NCBI RefSeq assembly: GCF_017897595.1
Contig: NZ_JAGKIK010000007.1
Span: forward strand, 1 to 64,000
Direction: 5' to 3'
From: Aquimarina sp. U1-2
GTDB taxonomy: Bacteria > Bacteroidota > Bacteroidia > Flavobacteriales > Flavobacteriaceae
DNA: 64,000 nucleotides
The notes under the pieces are model-generated. The model did no database searches, was not told the DNA's origin, and was given only the letters and a program-made list of their open reading frames with translations. The stretch's first letter is position 1. Each line of letters starts with the position of its first letter. Of the stretch, positions 17,557-26,907 are shown in pieces. The translations under genes and the position numbers were made by a program.

Positions 17557-18123
17557 CTATTCTTTGATTCTTTCTTTATACGTACCTTTTTCCGTCTCTA
17601 TTTTGATTTTATCACCTTCATTTATAAAAAGTGGCACCATGACTTCAGCACCGGTCTCGACAGTAGCAGGTTTTGTTGCATTTGTTGCGGTATTGCCTTT
17701 AACACCCGGTTCTGTTGCAGTAACTTCGAGAATAACACTTGCAGGCATTTCTACTGAAAGTGGCATTTGATCTTCAGAATTGATAATTACCGTAACCACT
17801 TCTCCTTCTTTTAAAAGACCTGGCGCATCAAGAGACGATTTTTGAAGTGTGATTTGATTGTAATCTTCAGTATTCATAAAATGATAGGTGTCCCCTTCGG
17901 CATATAAATATTGAAATTTATGAGTTTCTACGCGTACATCATCGATTTTATGTCCGGCAGAAAATGTATTATCAATTACTTTACCCGTAGTAACACTTTT
18001 AAGTTTTGTACGTACAAAGGCAGGACCTTTTCCTGGTTTTACATGTAAAAACTCGATTATTTTATATATATCATGATTGTATTTTATACACAGACCATTT
18101 CTAATATCACTAGTATTTGCCAT
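17557..18123 (-). CDS. efp: translation elongation factor P
   Basis: EF-P binds between ribosomal P and E sites and relieves stalling at polyproline runs. The 188-residue length and three beta-barrel domains are standard. The tip loop is FLHVKPGKGPAFVRTKLKS, with the conserved Lys of KPGKG (about residue 33) as the functional residue. The C-terminal OB domain ends GDKIKIETEKGTYKERIKE. It lies 20 nt downstream of no other gene; the dispersed repeat element at 18152 separates it from lpxA. Confidence 0.97.
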   Translation of the reverse strand: MANTSDIRNGLCIKYNHDIYKIIEFLHVKPGKGPAFVRTKLKSVTTGKVIDNTFSAGHKIDDVRVETHKFQYLYAEGDTYHFMNTEDYNQITLQKSSLDAPGLLKEGEVVTVIINSEDQMPLSVEMPASVILEVTATEPGVKGNTATNATKPATVETGAEVMVPLFINEGDKIKIETEKGTYKERIKE

Positions 18124-18151
18124 TATTTTTATGCTTTGTTTAATTTTTTAA

Positions 18152-18324
18152 CGAATATCCGTAATGTAACCTAAATGGTTTGCGTTAAGCTGAATACTGA
18201 AACGAGTTCAGTACAGGCTCGTGTCAGCTTCTCATTTCAATGTACTGAAAATAAACGTAATGAGATCCTGAAATGAATTCAAGATGACTTCTCAGTCAAA
18301 TTTTAGGTATACTAACGGACAATC
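18152..18324 (+). repeat. dispersed palindromic element, copy A (173 bp)
   Basis: One of three copies (others at 45800-45972, inverted, and 54595-54744). The ends form an imperfect terminal inverted repeat: ATATCCGTAATGTAACCTAA at the left and, as reverse complement of the right, ATTGTCCGTTAGTATACCTA. Inside are nested palindromes such as CTGAAACGAG/CTCGTGTCAG and TCCTGAAATGAATTCAAGA. It has no open reading frame of note. It lies between lpxA and efp. Confidence 0.85.
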
Positions 18325-18343
18325 CATAATTTTTTTATTCAAT

Positions 18344-19126
18344 TTAGTTGGAAAAATACCCTTTCATAATTCCTCTTTGAGAATTTTTTATAAACTCAAG
18401 AACTTCATCACGCTCAGGCGTGGCTTCCATTTCAGCCTCTATAATAGCAACTGCCTGGGAGTTATTGTAGTTTCTTTGATATAAAATTCTGTAAATATTC
18501 TGTATTTCTCTAATTTTTTCGGTAGTAAAACCTCTACGACGCAAACCAATTGAGTTGATACCGACATACGACAAAGGTTCTCTGGCAGCTTTTACATACG
18601 GAGGTACATCTTTTCGCACCAAGGACCCCCCGGTCACGAAGGCATGGTTTCCTATACTACAAAACTGTTGTACAGCTGCCATTCCTGCTAAAACTACATA
18701 ATCACCTACATTAATATGCCCAGCCAAGGTACTGTTATTCGAAAAGATACAATGATCACCAACAATACAATCATGAGCGATGTGACAATACGCCATGATC
18801 CAGCAGTTTTTACCTATTTTGGTTTTCATTCTATCTGCTGTACCCCTATTAATGGTTACGCATTCTCTTATTGTAGTGTTATCTCCGATTTCTGTGATCG
18901 TATCTTCGTCATTAAACTTTTTGTCTTGCGGTGTTGCCGAAATTACAGCTCCGGGAAAAATACTGCAATTTTTACCTATACGAGCCCCTTCCATAATGGT
19001 TACGTTGGAACCTATCCAGGTACCCTCTCCGATTACCACATTATTATGTATTGTAGTAAAGGGTTCTATTACAACATTTTTGGCAATTTTAGCTCCGGGA
19101 TGGACATATGCTAAAGGTTGATTCAT
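18344..19126 (-). CDS. lpxA: acyl-ACP--UDP-N-acetylglucosamine O-acyltransferase LpxA
   Basis: First acyl transfer of lipid A synthesis, in the cytosol. The 260-residue protein is a left-handed beta helix: VHPGAKIAKNVVIEPFTTI, VVIGEGTWIGSNVTIM and so on, with the catalytic His in MAYCHIAHDCIVGDH (near residue 125). The C-terminal helical part (INSIGLRRRGFTTEKIREIQN) is the LpxA signature that discriminates it from LpxD. It lies 16 nt downstream of the lpxC-fabZ fusion. Confidence 0.97.
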   Translation of the reverse strand: MNQPLAYVHPGAKIAKNVVIEPFTTIHNNVVIGEGTWIGSNVTIMEGARIGKNCSIFPGAVISATPQDKKFNDEDTITEIGDNTTIRECVTINRGTADRMKTKIGKNCWIMAYCHIAHDCIVGDHCIFSNNSTLAGHINVGDYVVLAGMAAVQQFCSIGNHAFVTGGSLVRKDVPPYVKAAREPLSYVGINSIGLRRRGFTTEKIREIQNIYRILYQRNYNNSQAVAIIEAEMEATPERDEVLEFIKNSQRGIMKGYFSN

Positions 19127-19142
19127 GTATTTTTTGAATTTG

Positions 19143-20546
19143 TTATTTTGATTTCACTATCTGAGCCATTAACTCTGCCTCGGTCGCTAATTTTCCGTTG
19201 GTGTAAGCAAAAGCCTGCATATGACATATTCCCCGACGAATAGGCGTAATCAATTCTAATTTAAAAATTAGGGTATCCCCAGGTGATACTTGTTGCTTAA
19301 ATTTTACCTTATCGATTTTCATAAAATAGGTTAGGTAATTTTCTGGATCTGGCACTGTACTTAACGCTAAAATTCCGCCGGTTTGAGCCATAGCTTCTAC
19401 TTGTAACACACCTGGCATCACTGGTGCTCCGGGAAAATGACCTACGAAAAAGGGCTCGTTCATGGTCACATTCTTTAATCCTACAACATGCTTATCAGAC
19501 ATTTCCAGGATTTTATCAACCAATAAGAAAGGAGGTCTATGCGGAAGCATACTCATAATCTTATTGATGTCCATTAAAGGTTCTTTAGAAAGATCAAACT
19601 GCGGGACTTTATTGCGCTTTTCAATTTTAATTATTTTAGAAAGCTTTTTGGCAAACTGCGTATTCACAAAGTGCCCTGGTTTGTTGGCTATAATTTTTCC
19701 TCTAATTCTTGTTCCTATCAATGCCAAGTCACCTACAACATCTAATAGTTTATGTCTTGCTGCTTCATTAGGATAATGTAATGTGAGATTATCCAGGATT
19801 CCGTTAGGTTTGATAGCTATAGATTCTTTACCAAAAGCAACTTTAAGTTTTTCCATAGTAGACGTACTTAACTCTTTATCTACATAAACTATAGCGTTAT
19901 TTAGGTCTCCTCCTTTAATTAATCCATGTTCTAGCAACATTTCTAGCTCATGCAGGAAACTAAATGTTCGAGCATCAGCGATCTCTTTTTTAAAGTCTGA
20001 TAATCGTTTTAATGATGCATTCTGGGTTCCTAAAACTTTGGTACCAAAATCAACCATTGTTGTAACCTGGTACTCATCAGATGGCATAACAATAATTTCA
20101 CTACCTGTTTCTTCATCGGTATAGGAAATGACATCTTTTACAATGTATTCTTCACGATCCCTTTCTTGCTCAACAATACCCGCTTTTTCTAAAGCTTCTA
20201 CGAAAAATTTACTAGAACCATCCATGATTGGAGGTTCTGAAGTATCTAATTCTATTAAAAGATTATCGATTTCTAAACCAACACATGCTGCAAGTACGTG
20301 CTCTGAGGTTTGAATACTCACTCCGTTTTTTTCGAGATTGGTTCCTCTTTGCGTATTCACCACATAATTGGCATCTGCCTCGATGATAGGATTTCCTTCA
20401 AGATCTACTCTGCAAAATGCATAACCGTGATTCTCTGGGGCGGGTTTGAAGGTTAATGTAACTTCTTTTCCTGTATGTAAACCTACACCGGTAAGTTTAA
20501 CTTCTTTTTTGATGGTTCTTTGTTTGTTTACAACAACATCACTCAT
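19143..20546 (-). CDS. lpxC/fabZ: bifunctional LpxC / FabZ fusion
   Basis: A 467-residue fusion typical of Bacteroidota. The N-terminal LpxC part (about 1-305) is the zinc deacetylase that commits to lipid A synthesis: VGLHTGKEV, the zinc-site HVLAA at SEHVLAACVG, and the HKLLDVVGDLALIG block. The C-terminal FabZ part (about 315-467) is a hot-dog 3-hydroxyacyl-ACP dehydratase: MLPHRPPFLLVDKI and GHFPGAPVMPGVLQVEAMAQ with the catalytic His and Glu. The fusion joins two enzymes competing for 3-hydroxyacyl-ACP. Its start overlaps the lpxD stop by 8 nt. Confidence 0.97.
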   Translation of the reverse strand: MSDVVVNKQRTIKKEVKLTGVGLHTGKEVTLTFKPAPENHGYAFCRVDLEGNPIIEADANYVVNTQRGTNLEKNGVSIQTSEHVLAACVGLEIDNLLIELDTSEPPIMDGSSKFFVEALEKAGIVEQERDREEYIVKDVISYTDEETGSEIIVMPSDEYQVTTMVDFGTKVLGTQNASLKRLSDFKKEIADARTFSFLHELEMLLEHGLIKGGDLNNAIVYVDKELSTSTMEKLKVAFGKESIAIKPNGILDNLTLHYPNEAARHKLLDVVGDLALIGTRIRGKIIANKPGHFVNTQFAKKLSKIIKIEKRNKVPQFDLSKEPLMDINKIMSMLPHRPPFLLVDKILEMSDKHVVGLKNVTMNEPFFVGHFPGAPVMPGVLQVEAMAQTGGILALSTVPDPENYLTYFMKIDKVKFKQQVSPGDTLIFKLELITPIRRGICHMQAFAYTNGKLATEAELMAQIVKSK

Positions 20547-21567
20547 TATTACTTATCTTTTTCTCTAATTTATGAACCCTATCTACGATTTTTGGAAGAT
20601 TTTTAAAATGCACATAAGACTTATTGTAATCAGAGTACCCTAATGCCGGAGACCCCTGAATAGCTTCTTTATCTTTAATATTTCTTCCTATTCCTGATTG
20701 TGCCTGTATTCTTACATTATCGCCTATAACAAGATGACCGGCTATCCCCACTTGGCCACCAATCAGGCAGTGTTTCCCAATTTTGGTAGATCCGGCAATA
20801 CCGGTTTGAGCAGCAATAGCAGTATGCTCACCTATTTCTACATTATGTGCAATTTGTATTTGATTGTCAAGCTTTACACCTTTTCTTATGATTGTCGATC
20901 CTAGAGTCGCCCTGTCGATAGTAGTACCGGCTCCTACATCCACATTATCCTCTATAATTACATTTCCAGTTTGCGGGACCTTGCTATATTCTCCTTTTTC
21001 ATTAGGTGTAAACCCAAAACCATCTGCTCCTACGATGGCACCGCTATGAATGACACACCCATTTCCTATACTGGTCTCAGAACATATTTTAGCACCTGCA
21101 AAAACAATGACATTATCTCCAATAGTAACATTATCACCTATATAAACATTGGGATAAATCTTGGCGTTCTCACCAATCTTAACATTTTCTCCCAGGTAAG
21201 AAAAAGCACCCAAATACAGAGCATTACCATAAGTGGCACTTTCTGAAATAAAACTTGGCTGTTCGATACCACTTTTATTCATTTTTACCATATTGTAGTA
21301 CTCCAAAAGCTGTGAAAATGCTTTGTAAGCATCATCTACTCTAATAAGCGTTGTTTTGATATTAGATTCTGCTTCAAAATTTTTGTCTACAATAGTAATA
21401 GAAGCATCTGTAGAATAAATAAACTGGGTATATTTGGGATTAGACAAAAAAGTTAATGAACCTTTAGTCCCCTCTTCTATTTTGGCTAATTTTGATACTT
21501 CGACGGTTTCATCTCCTTCGATTTCACCATCTAAAATACCTGCAATTTGTGTGGCTGTAAAAATCAT
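20539..21567 (-). CDS. lpxD: UDP-3-O-(3-hydroxyacyl)glucosamine N-acyltransferase LpxD
   Basis: Third step of lipid A synthesis: N-acylation of UDP-3-O-acylglucosamine. 342 residues, standard length. The N-terminal domain (MIFTATQIAGILDGEIEGDE to about residue 100) has the LpxD fold with LTFLSNPKY. The beta helix has GADGFGFTPNEKGEYSKVPQ and the catalytic His in IQIAHNVEIGEHTAI, and the C-terminus has YVHFKNLPKIVDRVHKLEKK. It is the first of the lpxD-lpxC/fabZ-lpxA operon, 24 nt downstream of the HD hydrolase. Confidence 0.97.
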   Translation of the reverse strand: MIFTATQIAGILDGEIEGDETVEVSKLAKIEEGTKGSLTFLSNPKYTQFIYSTDASITIVDKNFEAESNIKTTLIRVDDAYKAFSQLLEYYNMVKMNKSGIEQPSFISESATYGNALYLGAFSYLGENVKIGENAKIYPNVYIGDNVTIGDNVIVFAGAKICSETSIGNGCVIHSGAIVGADGFGFTPNEKGEYSKVPQTGNVIIEDNVDVGAGTTIDRATLGSTIIRKGVKLDNQIQIAHNVEIGEHTAIAAQTGIAGSTKIGKHCLIGGQVGIAGHLVIGDNVRIQAQSGIGRNIKDKEAIQGSPALGYSDYNKSYVHFKNLPKIVDRVHKLEKKISNNE

Positions 21568-21591
21568 TCTAGCAAAAGTATAAAAAATGTG

Positions 21592-22821
21592 TTAATGTTT
21601 GTACTTTGGAGAGCACATAAAATATTTGGTTACAGGTTTTGATAATGCTTCTAGATTGTATGCATCTGTAGCCTTCACAATATCTACTATTTTTCTTGAT
21701 TTGTATAAAATATTAATATTCTGTTTATTTTGATGATAGGCCTGGTTAGAAATAGCACCTTCAAAAACAAAATAACGAGCATCTGCCTTAGAAATTTTAT
21801 ACGTTTCGCTGATTTTGGTTATATGTTTTTCAATTTTCTCTGGATCAAAGGGTTTCTTCTTAATTTTTATTTTTAAAAGATCTCTGTGAATGATCATAGA
21901 TGATAATTTACGAAGTACCAAATCATCGCTGTGCATCCACTCTTTCATGGCTGATACAATATCGTAATCATCTAGTTTTGAAAACCTGTCTAATACCTCT
22001 GATGTAAAATTTTCATAAGTGATCTTATGATTCAGAAAAAATGTCAACGCTTTGCTTGCTGGTAATTCGATCCCTTGTTCGACCAATTCTTTAGCTCTTT
22101 GCAACACCCTTATCAATACATTTTCTGCTACAATACTGGTTTTGTGTAGATATACTTGCCAATACATCAATCTTCTGGATAACAAAAACTTTTCTACAGA
22201 GTAAATTCCTTTCTCTTCAATCATCAACTCATCGTTAACAACAGTTAACATTGTTATTAAACGCTCACTATTAATGTTTCCCTCAGACACTCCTGTATAA
22301 AAACTATCTCTTTTGAGATAGTCTAATCTATCCATATCCAATTGACTTGATATGAGTTGATGCAAAAAGTTACGATGATATTCTCCCTTAAAAATTTGTA
22401 TGGCTAGCGTTAAACTACCGTTAAATTCTTCATTGATCTTCTCCATAAACATCAAAGAAATAGATTCGTGATTTACTTCATTCACGATACTATGTTCCAT
22501 AGCATGCGAGAAAGGGCCGTGACCTATATCATGTAGTAAAATTGCAATATAGAGTGCCTCTTCTTCATCTTCAGAAATCGCAACCCCTTTAAAACCAAGA
22601 ACTCGCACCGCCTTTTGCATCAAATGCATGCAACCTAGCGCATGATGAAAACGTGTATGATGTGCCCCAGGATATACTAAATATGAAAGCCCCATTTGCG
22701 ATATACGCCGTAATCTTTGAAAATATTTATGCTCTAATAGATCAAAAATTAGTTCATTGGGTATCGTAATAAAACCGTAAATTGGGTCGTTTAATATTTT
22801 AAGTTTATTTCTTTTTTTCAA
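21592..22821 (-). CDS. HD domain phosphohydrolase
   Basis: A 409-residue protein of the SAMHD1/dGTPase-like HD group. Zinc-site residues: TRFHHALGCMHL, then HDIGHGPFSHAMEH (about 98-111) and SQLDMDRLDYLKRDS. These are the H...HD...D pattern of metal-dependent phosphohydrolases. Likely substrate is a nucleotide, possibly a dNTP, but this is not shown. It is upstream of lpxD on the same strand, conserved in Flavobacteriaceae as I recall it. It is divergent from porX. Confidence 0.9.
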   Translation of the reverse strand: MKKRNKLKILNDPIYGFITIPNELIFDLLEHKYFQRLRRISQMGLSYLVYPGAHHTRFHHALGCMHLMQKAVRVLGFKGVAISEDEEEALYIAILLHDIGHGPFSHAMEHSIVNEVNHESISLMFMEKINEEFNGSLTLAIQIFKGEYHRNFLHQLISSQLDMDRLDYLKRDSFYTGVSEGNINSERLITMLTVVNDELMIEEKGIYSVEKFLLSRRLMYWQVYLHKTSIVAENVLIRVLQRAKELVEQGIELPASKALTFFLNHKITYENFTSEVLDRFSKLDDYDIVSAMKEWMHSDDLVLRKLSSMIIHRDLLKIKIKKKPFDPEKIEKHITKISETYKISKADARYFVFEGAISNQAYHQNKQNINILYKSRKIVDIVKATDAYNLEALSKPVTKYFMCSPKYKH

Positions 22822-23054
22822 AGTTCAGATTACTTTTACCAAAACAAAGATACATATATGCTATTCATATAAAGCATTTCAAAATAAAATTAGGATTGTA
22901 TTTAGTTTTGTAGAATAAAAGATAAGATCTGGCGTAAAGACAAGATCAAGTTTCTAGAAAAAAGTTTTAAAATAATAAGGTAAAGTCGTGTAATTTTAGG
23001 GATTCACCTCGAAGTAATAAAATTGCGACGGTTGCATATAAAAATATAGCGTTA

Positions 23055-24605
23055 ATGAATACAATAAAAATTTTGTGGGTAGATGATGAAATTGATTTAC
23101 TTAAACCACATATTCTATTTCTAGAAAAGAAGAATTACGAAGTTACAAAATGTCAGAGCGGTACAGAGGCATTAGATATTTTGGATACTACTAACTTTGA
23201 TATCATTTTTTTAGATGAAAATATGCCTGGCCTTTCGGGAATAGAAACGCTGTCTGAAATTAAAGAGAAAAAAGACAGTATCCCGGTGGTGATGATCACA
23301 AAAAGTGAAGAAGAATATATCATGGAAGAGGCTATCGGAAGTAAAATTGCAGACTACTTAATTAAACCTGTGAATCCTAATCAGATATTACTTAGTCTTA
23401 AGAAAAACCTAGATAATTCGAGATTGGTTTCAGAAAAAACTACATCCAACTATCAGCAAGTTTTTAGAAAGATAGCGATGGATATGGCGATGGTCAATTC
23501 GTACGAAGAGTGGTCAGAATTATATTTGCGCCTTATCTACTGGGAAATTCAATTAGAAGGTATAGAAGATACGGGAATGTTTGAAATTCTCGAATCTCAA
23601 AAAGTAGAAGCAAACTCTCAATTTTGCAAGTTTATCGATAAAAATTATCCAGATTGGTTTGAGGGTAAAGGTAATGCGCCTGTTATGTCGCATACGCTGT
23701 TTAAAGAGAAGGTTGTTCCTGAAATTAGTAAAGATCAACCAACTTTACTCATTGTAATTGATAATTTACGCTATGATCAATGGAAAGCGTTTGAGCCTAC
23801 CATACAAAATTACTATAAAAAAGAACAGGAGTTATCCTATTACAGTATTCTTCCTACAGCTACGCAATATGCCAGAAATGCTATTTTCTCTGGTCTTATG
23901 CCCTCTGAAATGAAGAAAAGGCATCCTGACCTTTGGTTAGATGATACCGATGAAGGTGGTAAGAACATGAATGAAAATGAATTTTTAACCGCTCAACTAA
24001 AACGTCTGGGATTAGATATAACACATGAGTATTACAAAATTACAAACGAAAAATCTGGTAAAACGCTAGCGACCAATTTCAAAGGTTTAAAAGATAACGA
24101 TCTCACTGTTGTCGTCTATAATTTTGTCGACATGCTATCCCACAGTAAAACTGAAATGGAGGTCATTAAAGAACTAGCTTCAAACGATAAATCATATCGT
24201 TCGTTAACACAGAGTTGGTTCAAAAATTCTCCTTTATTAGAAATGATTCAGCAAGCACAACATTTGGGCTTTAAATTACTGATAACAACAGATCACGGAA
24301 CCATTAATGTAAAAAATCCTTCCAAAGTTATTGGTGATAAAAATACGAGTCTTAATTTAAGGTATAAAACGGGAAAAAGTCTTACCTATGAACAAAAAGA
24401 AGTACTTGAAGCAAAAAATCCCAAATCTATTCATCTACCATCTATAAACATGAGTAGTTCATTTATCTTTGCCAAAGGTGACTTTTTCTTTGCATATCCC
24501 AATAATTACAATCACTATGTAAGCTACTATAGAAATACCTATCAACATGGCGGGGTATCATTAGAAGAAATGATCATACCTTTTGTTGTGCTAAAACCAA
24601 GATAG
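23055..24605 (+). CDS. porX: response regulator with PglZ domain, PorX
   Basis: A 516-residue two-domain protein. Receiver domain (1-120): acidic pocket Asp10-Asp11-Glu12, phosphoacceptor Asp54 in FLDENMPG, and Lys in LIKPVN. The C-terminal alkaline-phosphatase-like PglZ domain (about 205-516) has the metal sites VIDNLRYDQW, the presumed nucleophile Thr in ILPTATQYARNAIFSGLMP, and TTDHGT. This is the architecture of PorX, which regulates the type IX secretion system in Bacteroidota. The cognate PorY kinase is not visible in the window. It is followed by tsaE, ald and a DUF4258-like gene. Confidence 0.93.
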   Translation: MNTIKILWVDDEIDLLKPHILFLEKKNYEVTKCQSGTEALDILDTTNFDIIFLDENMPGLSGIETLSEIKEKKDSIPVVMITKSEEEYIMEEAIGSKIADYLIKPVNPNQILLSLKKNLDNSRLVSEKTTSNYQQVFRKIAMDMAMVNSYEEWSELYLRLIYWEIQLEGIEDTGMFEILESQKVEANSQFCKFIDKNYPDWFEGKGNAPVMSHTLFKEKVVPEISKDQPTLLIVIDNLRYDQWKAFEPTIQNYYKKEQELSYYSILPTATQYARNAIFSGLMPSEMKKRHPDLWLDDTDEGGKNMNENEFLTAQLKRLGLDITHEYYKITNEKSGKTLATNFKGLKDNDLTVVVYNFVDMLSHSKTEMEVIKELASNDKSYRSLTQSWFKNSPLLEMIQQAQHLGFKLLITTDHGTINVKNPSKVIGDKNTSLNLRYKTGKSLTYEQKEVLEAKNPKSIHLPSINMSSSFIFAKGDFFFAYPNNYNHYVSYYRNTYQHGGVSLEEMIIPFVVLKPR

Positions 24606-24672
24606 TACAAAGCTACATCAACAGGAAATACTATAAATAGCATAAGCGATATTTAAAATAGAATAATAGGCA

Positions 24673-25083
24673 ATGACCATAACATATTCTTTGGAAGATT
24701 TACCTAACGTTGCGCAAAAAGTACTTGCGCAATTAAAAAACAAGATTGTTTTGTTTGATGCTGAAATGGGAGTAGGTAAAACTACCCTAATTAAAGAGAT
24801 TTGTAAGCAACTTGGTGTACAAGATGTAATTTCTAGTCCAACATTTGCTTTGGTAAATGAATACTTAGGAAACTCTGGAGTTATTTATCATTTTGATTTT
24901 TACAGAATTAAAGATGAAGAAGAGGCGTATCAAATAGGATTTGAAGAATACTTAAGTAGTGATGCATGGGTTTTTATAGAATGGCCAGATAAAATAGCGA
25001 ATCTCTTACCACCCGACAGCAGTACTATTTCAATCAAAGTAACCAATGATAAAAAAAGAGTACTTACTTATCAAATAAGATAG
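24673..25083 (+). CDS. tsaE: tRNA threonylcarbamoyladenosine biosynthesis ATPase TsaE
   Basis: The ATPase partner of TsaB/TsaD in making t6A at position 37 of ANN-decoding tRNAs. 136 residues. Walker A is MGVGKTTLIKE (about 34-44), preceded by LFDAEM; SSPTFALVNEY and YHFDFYRI follow, and IEWPDKIANLLP is the family signature near the C-terminus. It is 67 nt downstream of porX and probably co-transcribed. Confidence 0.95.
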   Translation: MTITYSLEDLPNVAQKVLAQLKNKIVLFDAEMGVGKTTLIKEICKQLGVQDVISSPTFALVNEYLGNSGVIYHFDFYRIKDEEEAYQIGFEEYLSSDAWVFIEWPDKIANLLPPDSSTISIKVTNDKKRVLTYQIR

Positions 25084-25163
25084 TGTACCGGATTTAAATA
25101 ATCCCACACAATTTGTTTTCTTGGCTTTTTTATTCGTAATTTGAGATACAGAATTTCACACTA

Positions 25164-26369
25164 ATGACTAAGCCACAATCTCCTTTTACAAAAGAGCAAC
25201 TCCTACCGCAGGAGGAAATGATAGAAATTGAAAGAAAAAAAGGAAAACTGTTTATAGGAATCCCAAAAGAAACAAGTTATCAAGAAAAAAGGGTATGTCT
25301 AACACCAGATGCTGTTGCTGCATTAACTGCACATGGTCATCGGGTTCTGTTAGAAACCAAGGCAGGTATAGGCGCCAGATTTACCGATCGTGATTACAGT
25401 GAAGCCGGTGCCGAAATATCGAATGACAAAAAAAAAGTCTTTGGATGTCCGCTCATTCTTAAGGTAGAACCCCCTTCGATAGCTGAATTAGAACTCATTA
25501 ATCCTCAAACAGTATTAATTTCTGCCTTACAATTAAAGACACAATCAAAAGAATATTTCCAAACGCTTGCCAAAAAAAGAATTACCGCCTTTGGTTTTGA
25601 ATTTATTCGCGATGCCGACGGTGCATATCCCGCAGTACGCGCGTTGAGTGAAATTGCAGGTACAGCCGCTGTTCTTATTGCATCAGAATTGATGAGTAGC
25701 GCCACGATATCTAAAGGATCTGGCCTTATGATGGGTAACATTAGTGGCGTACCCCCTGCCGAAGTTGTCATCATCGGTGCCGGAACTGTAGGAGAGTTTG
25801 CTGCCCGTTCTGCTATCGGATTAGGAGCCAATGTGAAGATATTTGATAATTCTATCACCAAATTAAGATGTATTCAAACCAATGTAGGACGACCCTTATT
25901 TACATCTACTATTCAACCTAAAAATTTATTAAAGGCCTTACGCCGTTGTGATGTAGTAATCGGCGCTGTTAGAGGAAAAAACAGAGCCCCCGTGATAGTT
26001 ACCGAAACTATGGTTGAATCTATGAAAGCCGGTGCCGTAGTTATCGATGTAAGTATTGATATGGGAGGTTGCTTTGAAACTAGCGAAGTTACTTCGCACG
26101 ATCATCCTACATTCAAGAAACATGGAGTATTACATTACTGCGTGCCCAACATACCTTCGCGTTATGCTAGAACATCTTCTTTATCAATCAGCAATATATT
26201 TACTCCGTATTTATTGCAAATTGGCGAAGAAGGCGGAATTGAAAATGCAGTACGCTTTGATAGAGGCTTAAAAAACGGATTGTATTTTTATCATGGAATT
26301 TTAACCAGCAAACCCATTGCCGATTGGTTTGATCTATCGCATAGAGATATTAATTTGCTGATATTATAA
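25164..26369 (+). CDS. ald: alanine dehydrogenase
   Basis: Reversible NAD-dependent oxidative deamination of alanine to pyruvate and ammonia. The 401-residue protein has a 30-residue N-terminal extension (MTKPQSPFTKEQLLPQEEMI) common in Bacteroidota, then IGIPKETSYQEKRVCLTPD, the Rossmann motif IGAGTVGEFAARSAIGLGA, and VVIDVSIDMGGCFETS. A pyridine-nucleotide transhydrogenase alpha subunit is related, but the length and motifs fit AlaDH. It follows tsaE by 80 nt. Confidence 0.92.
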   Translation: MTKPQSPFTKEQLLPQEEMIEIERKKGKLFIGIPKETSYQEKRVCLTPDAVAALTAHGHRVLLETKAGIGARFTDRDYSEAGAEISNDKKKVFGCPLILKVEPPSIAELELINPQTVLISALQLKTQSKEYFQTLAKKRITAFGFEFIRDADGAYPAVRALSEIAGTAAVLIASELMSSATISKGSGLMMGNISGVPPAEVVIIGAGTVGEFAARSAIGLGANVKIFDNSITKLRCIQTNVGRPLFTSTIQPKNLLKALRRCDVVIGAVRGKNRAPVIVTETMVESMKAGAVVIDVSIDMGGCFETSEVTSHDHPTFKKHGVLHYCVPNIPSRYARTSSLSISNIFTPYLLQIGEEGGIENAVRFDRGLKNGLYFYHGILTSKPIADWFDLSHRDINLLIL

Positions 26370-26494
26370 ACCTAAGCACTCTGAATTTGATATCAAGATT
26401 GAAGTGATTAAAATTACCAAATTTTCATAAATCAAATTCTTGCTAAGTAGTAGTATTTACCCCAAAATTAGCCTTTCAAACTTTAAAAAATAGT

Positions 26495-26502
26495 TACTTT
26501 TG
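26495..26502 (+). promoter_or_regulatory. -7 box TACTTTTG before the DUF4258-like gene
   Basis: TACTTTTG fits the Bacteroidota -7 consensus TAnnTTTG and lies 22 nt upstream of the ATG at 26524. No good TTTG -33 element is seen about 20 nt upstream. Confidence 0.5.
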
Positions 26503-26523
26503 ACTTTTTAACTTTAACGTCAA

Positions 26524-26907
26524 ATGAAATTAGCACAACGCTTATTCTACTATTTGGGTGGATTTGTAATTGGTCTTATCATCTTATTCTTTTTTTTAGG
26601 AGGTAAAAAAACTTCGTGTAACTACAGTCCTACAGCAAGGGTTCTCAAAAATATTAGAAGTAAAGAGAGCGTGTTATCACAACAAGTCTTGGCCCAAATG
26701 AAATCGTATGATATTGATACCGCAGATATATCGATACTTCTTTTAAAAGGTAGCGTTGATTTTTCTAAAAGTAATACAACATTAGATTCGTGCAAAATTT
26801 ACTTCGTTGAAGGAACGGTAAAAGAAAAAGCAATTTCTCTTTTTGTTGAAAATTGCGATTCTATTGCTAAAATCAATACACTTAAATTGACAAAGTTATT
26901 AGATTAG
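26524..26907 (+). CDS. DUF4258-like protein with N-terminal membrane anchor
   Basis: A 127-residue protein. Residues 9-30 (YLGGFVIGLIILFFFLGG) form one membrane helix, then CNYSPTARVLKNIRSKE and ADISILLLKGSVDFSKS, which I recognise as the flavobacterial DUF4258-type protein usually found next to alanine dehydrogenase. Function unknown. The C-terminus is predicted periplasmic or cytosolic depending on orientation, which the sequence does not fix. It overlaps the 3' end of the convergent acetyltransferase pseudogene by 9 nt. Confidence 0.8.
   Translation: MKLAQRLFYYLGGFVIGLIILFFFLGGKKTSCNYSPTARVLKNIRSKESVLSQQVLAQMKSYDIDTADISILLLKGSVDFSKSNTTLDSCKIYFVEGTVKEKAISLFVENCDSIAKINTLKLTKLLD

Noticed and set aside
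23055-24605. PglZ domain as a sign of a BREX-type phage defence locus
   Set aside because: It is fused to a receiver domain as in PorX, and no pglX, brxC or other BREX gene is near.
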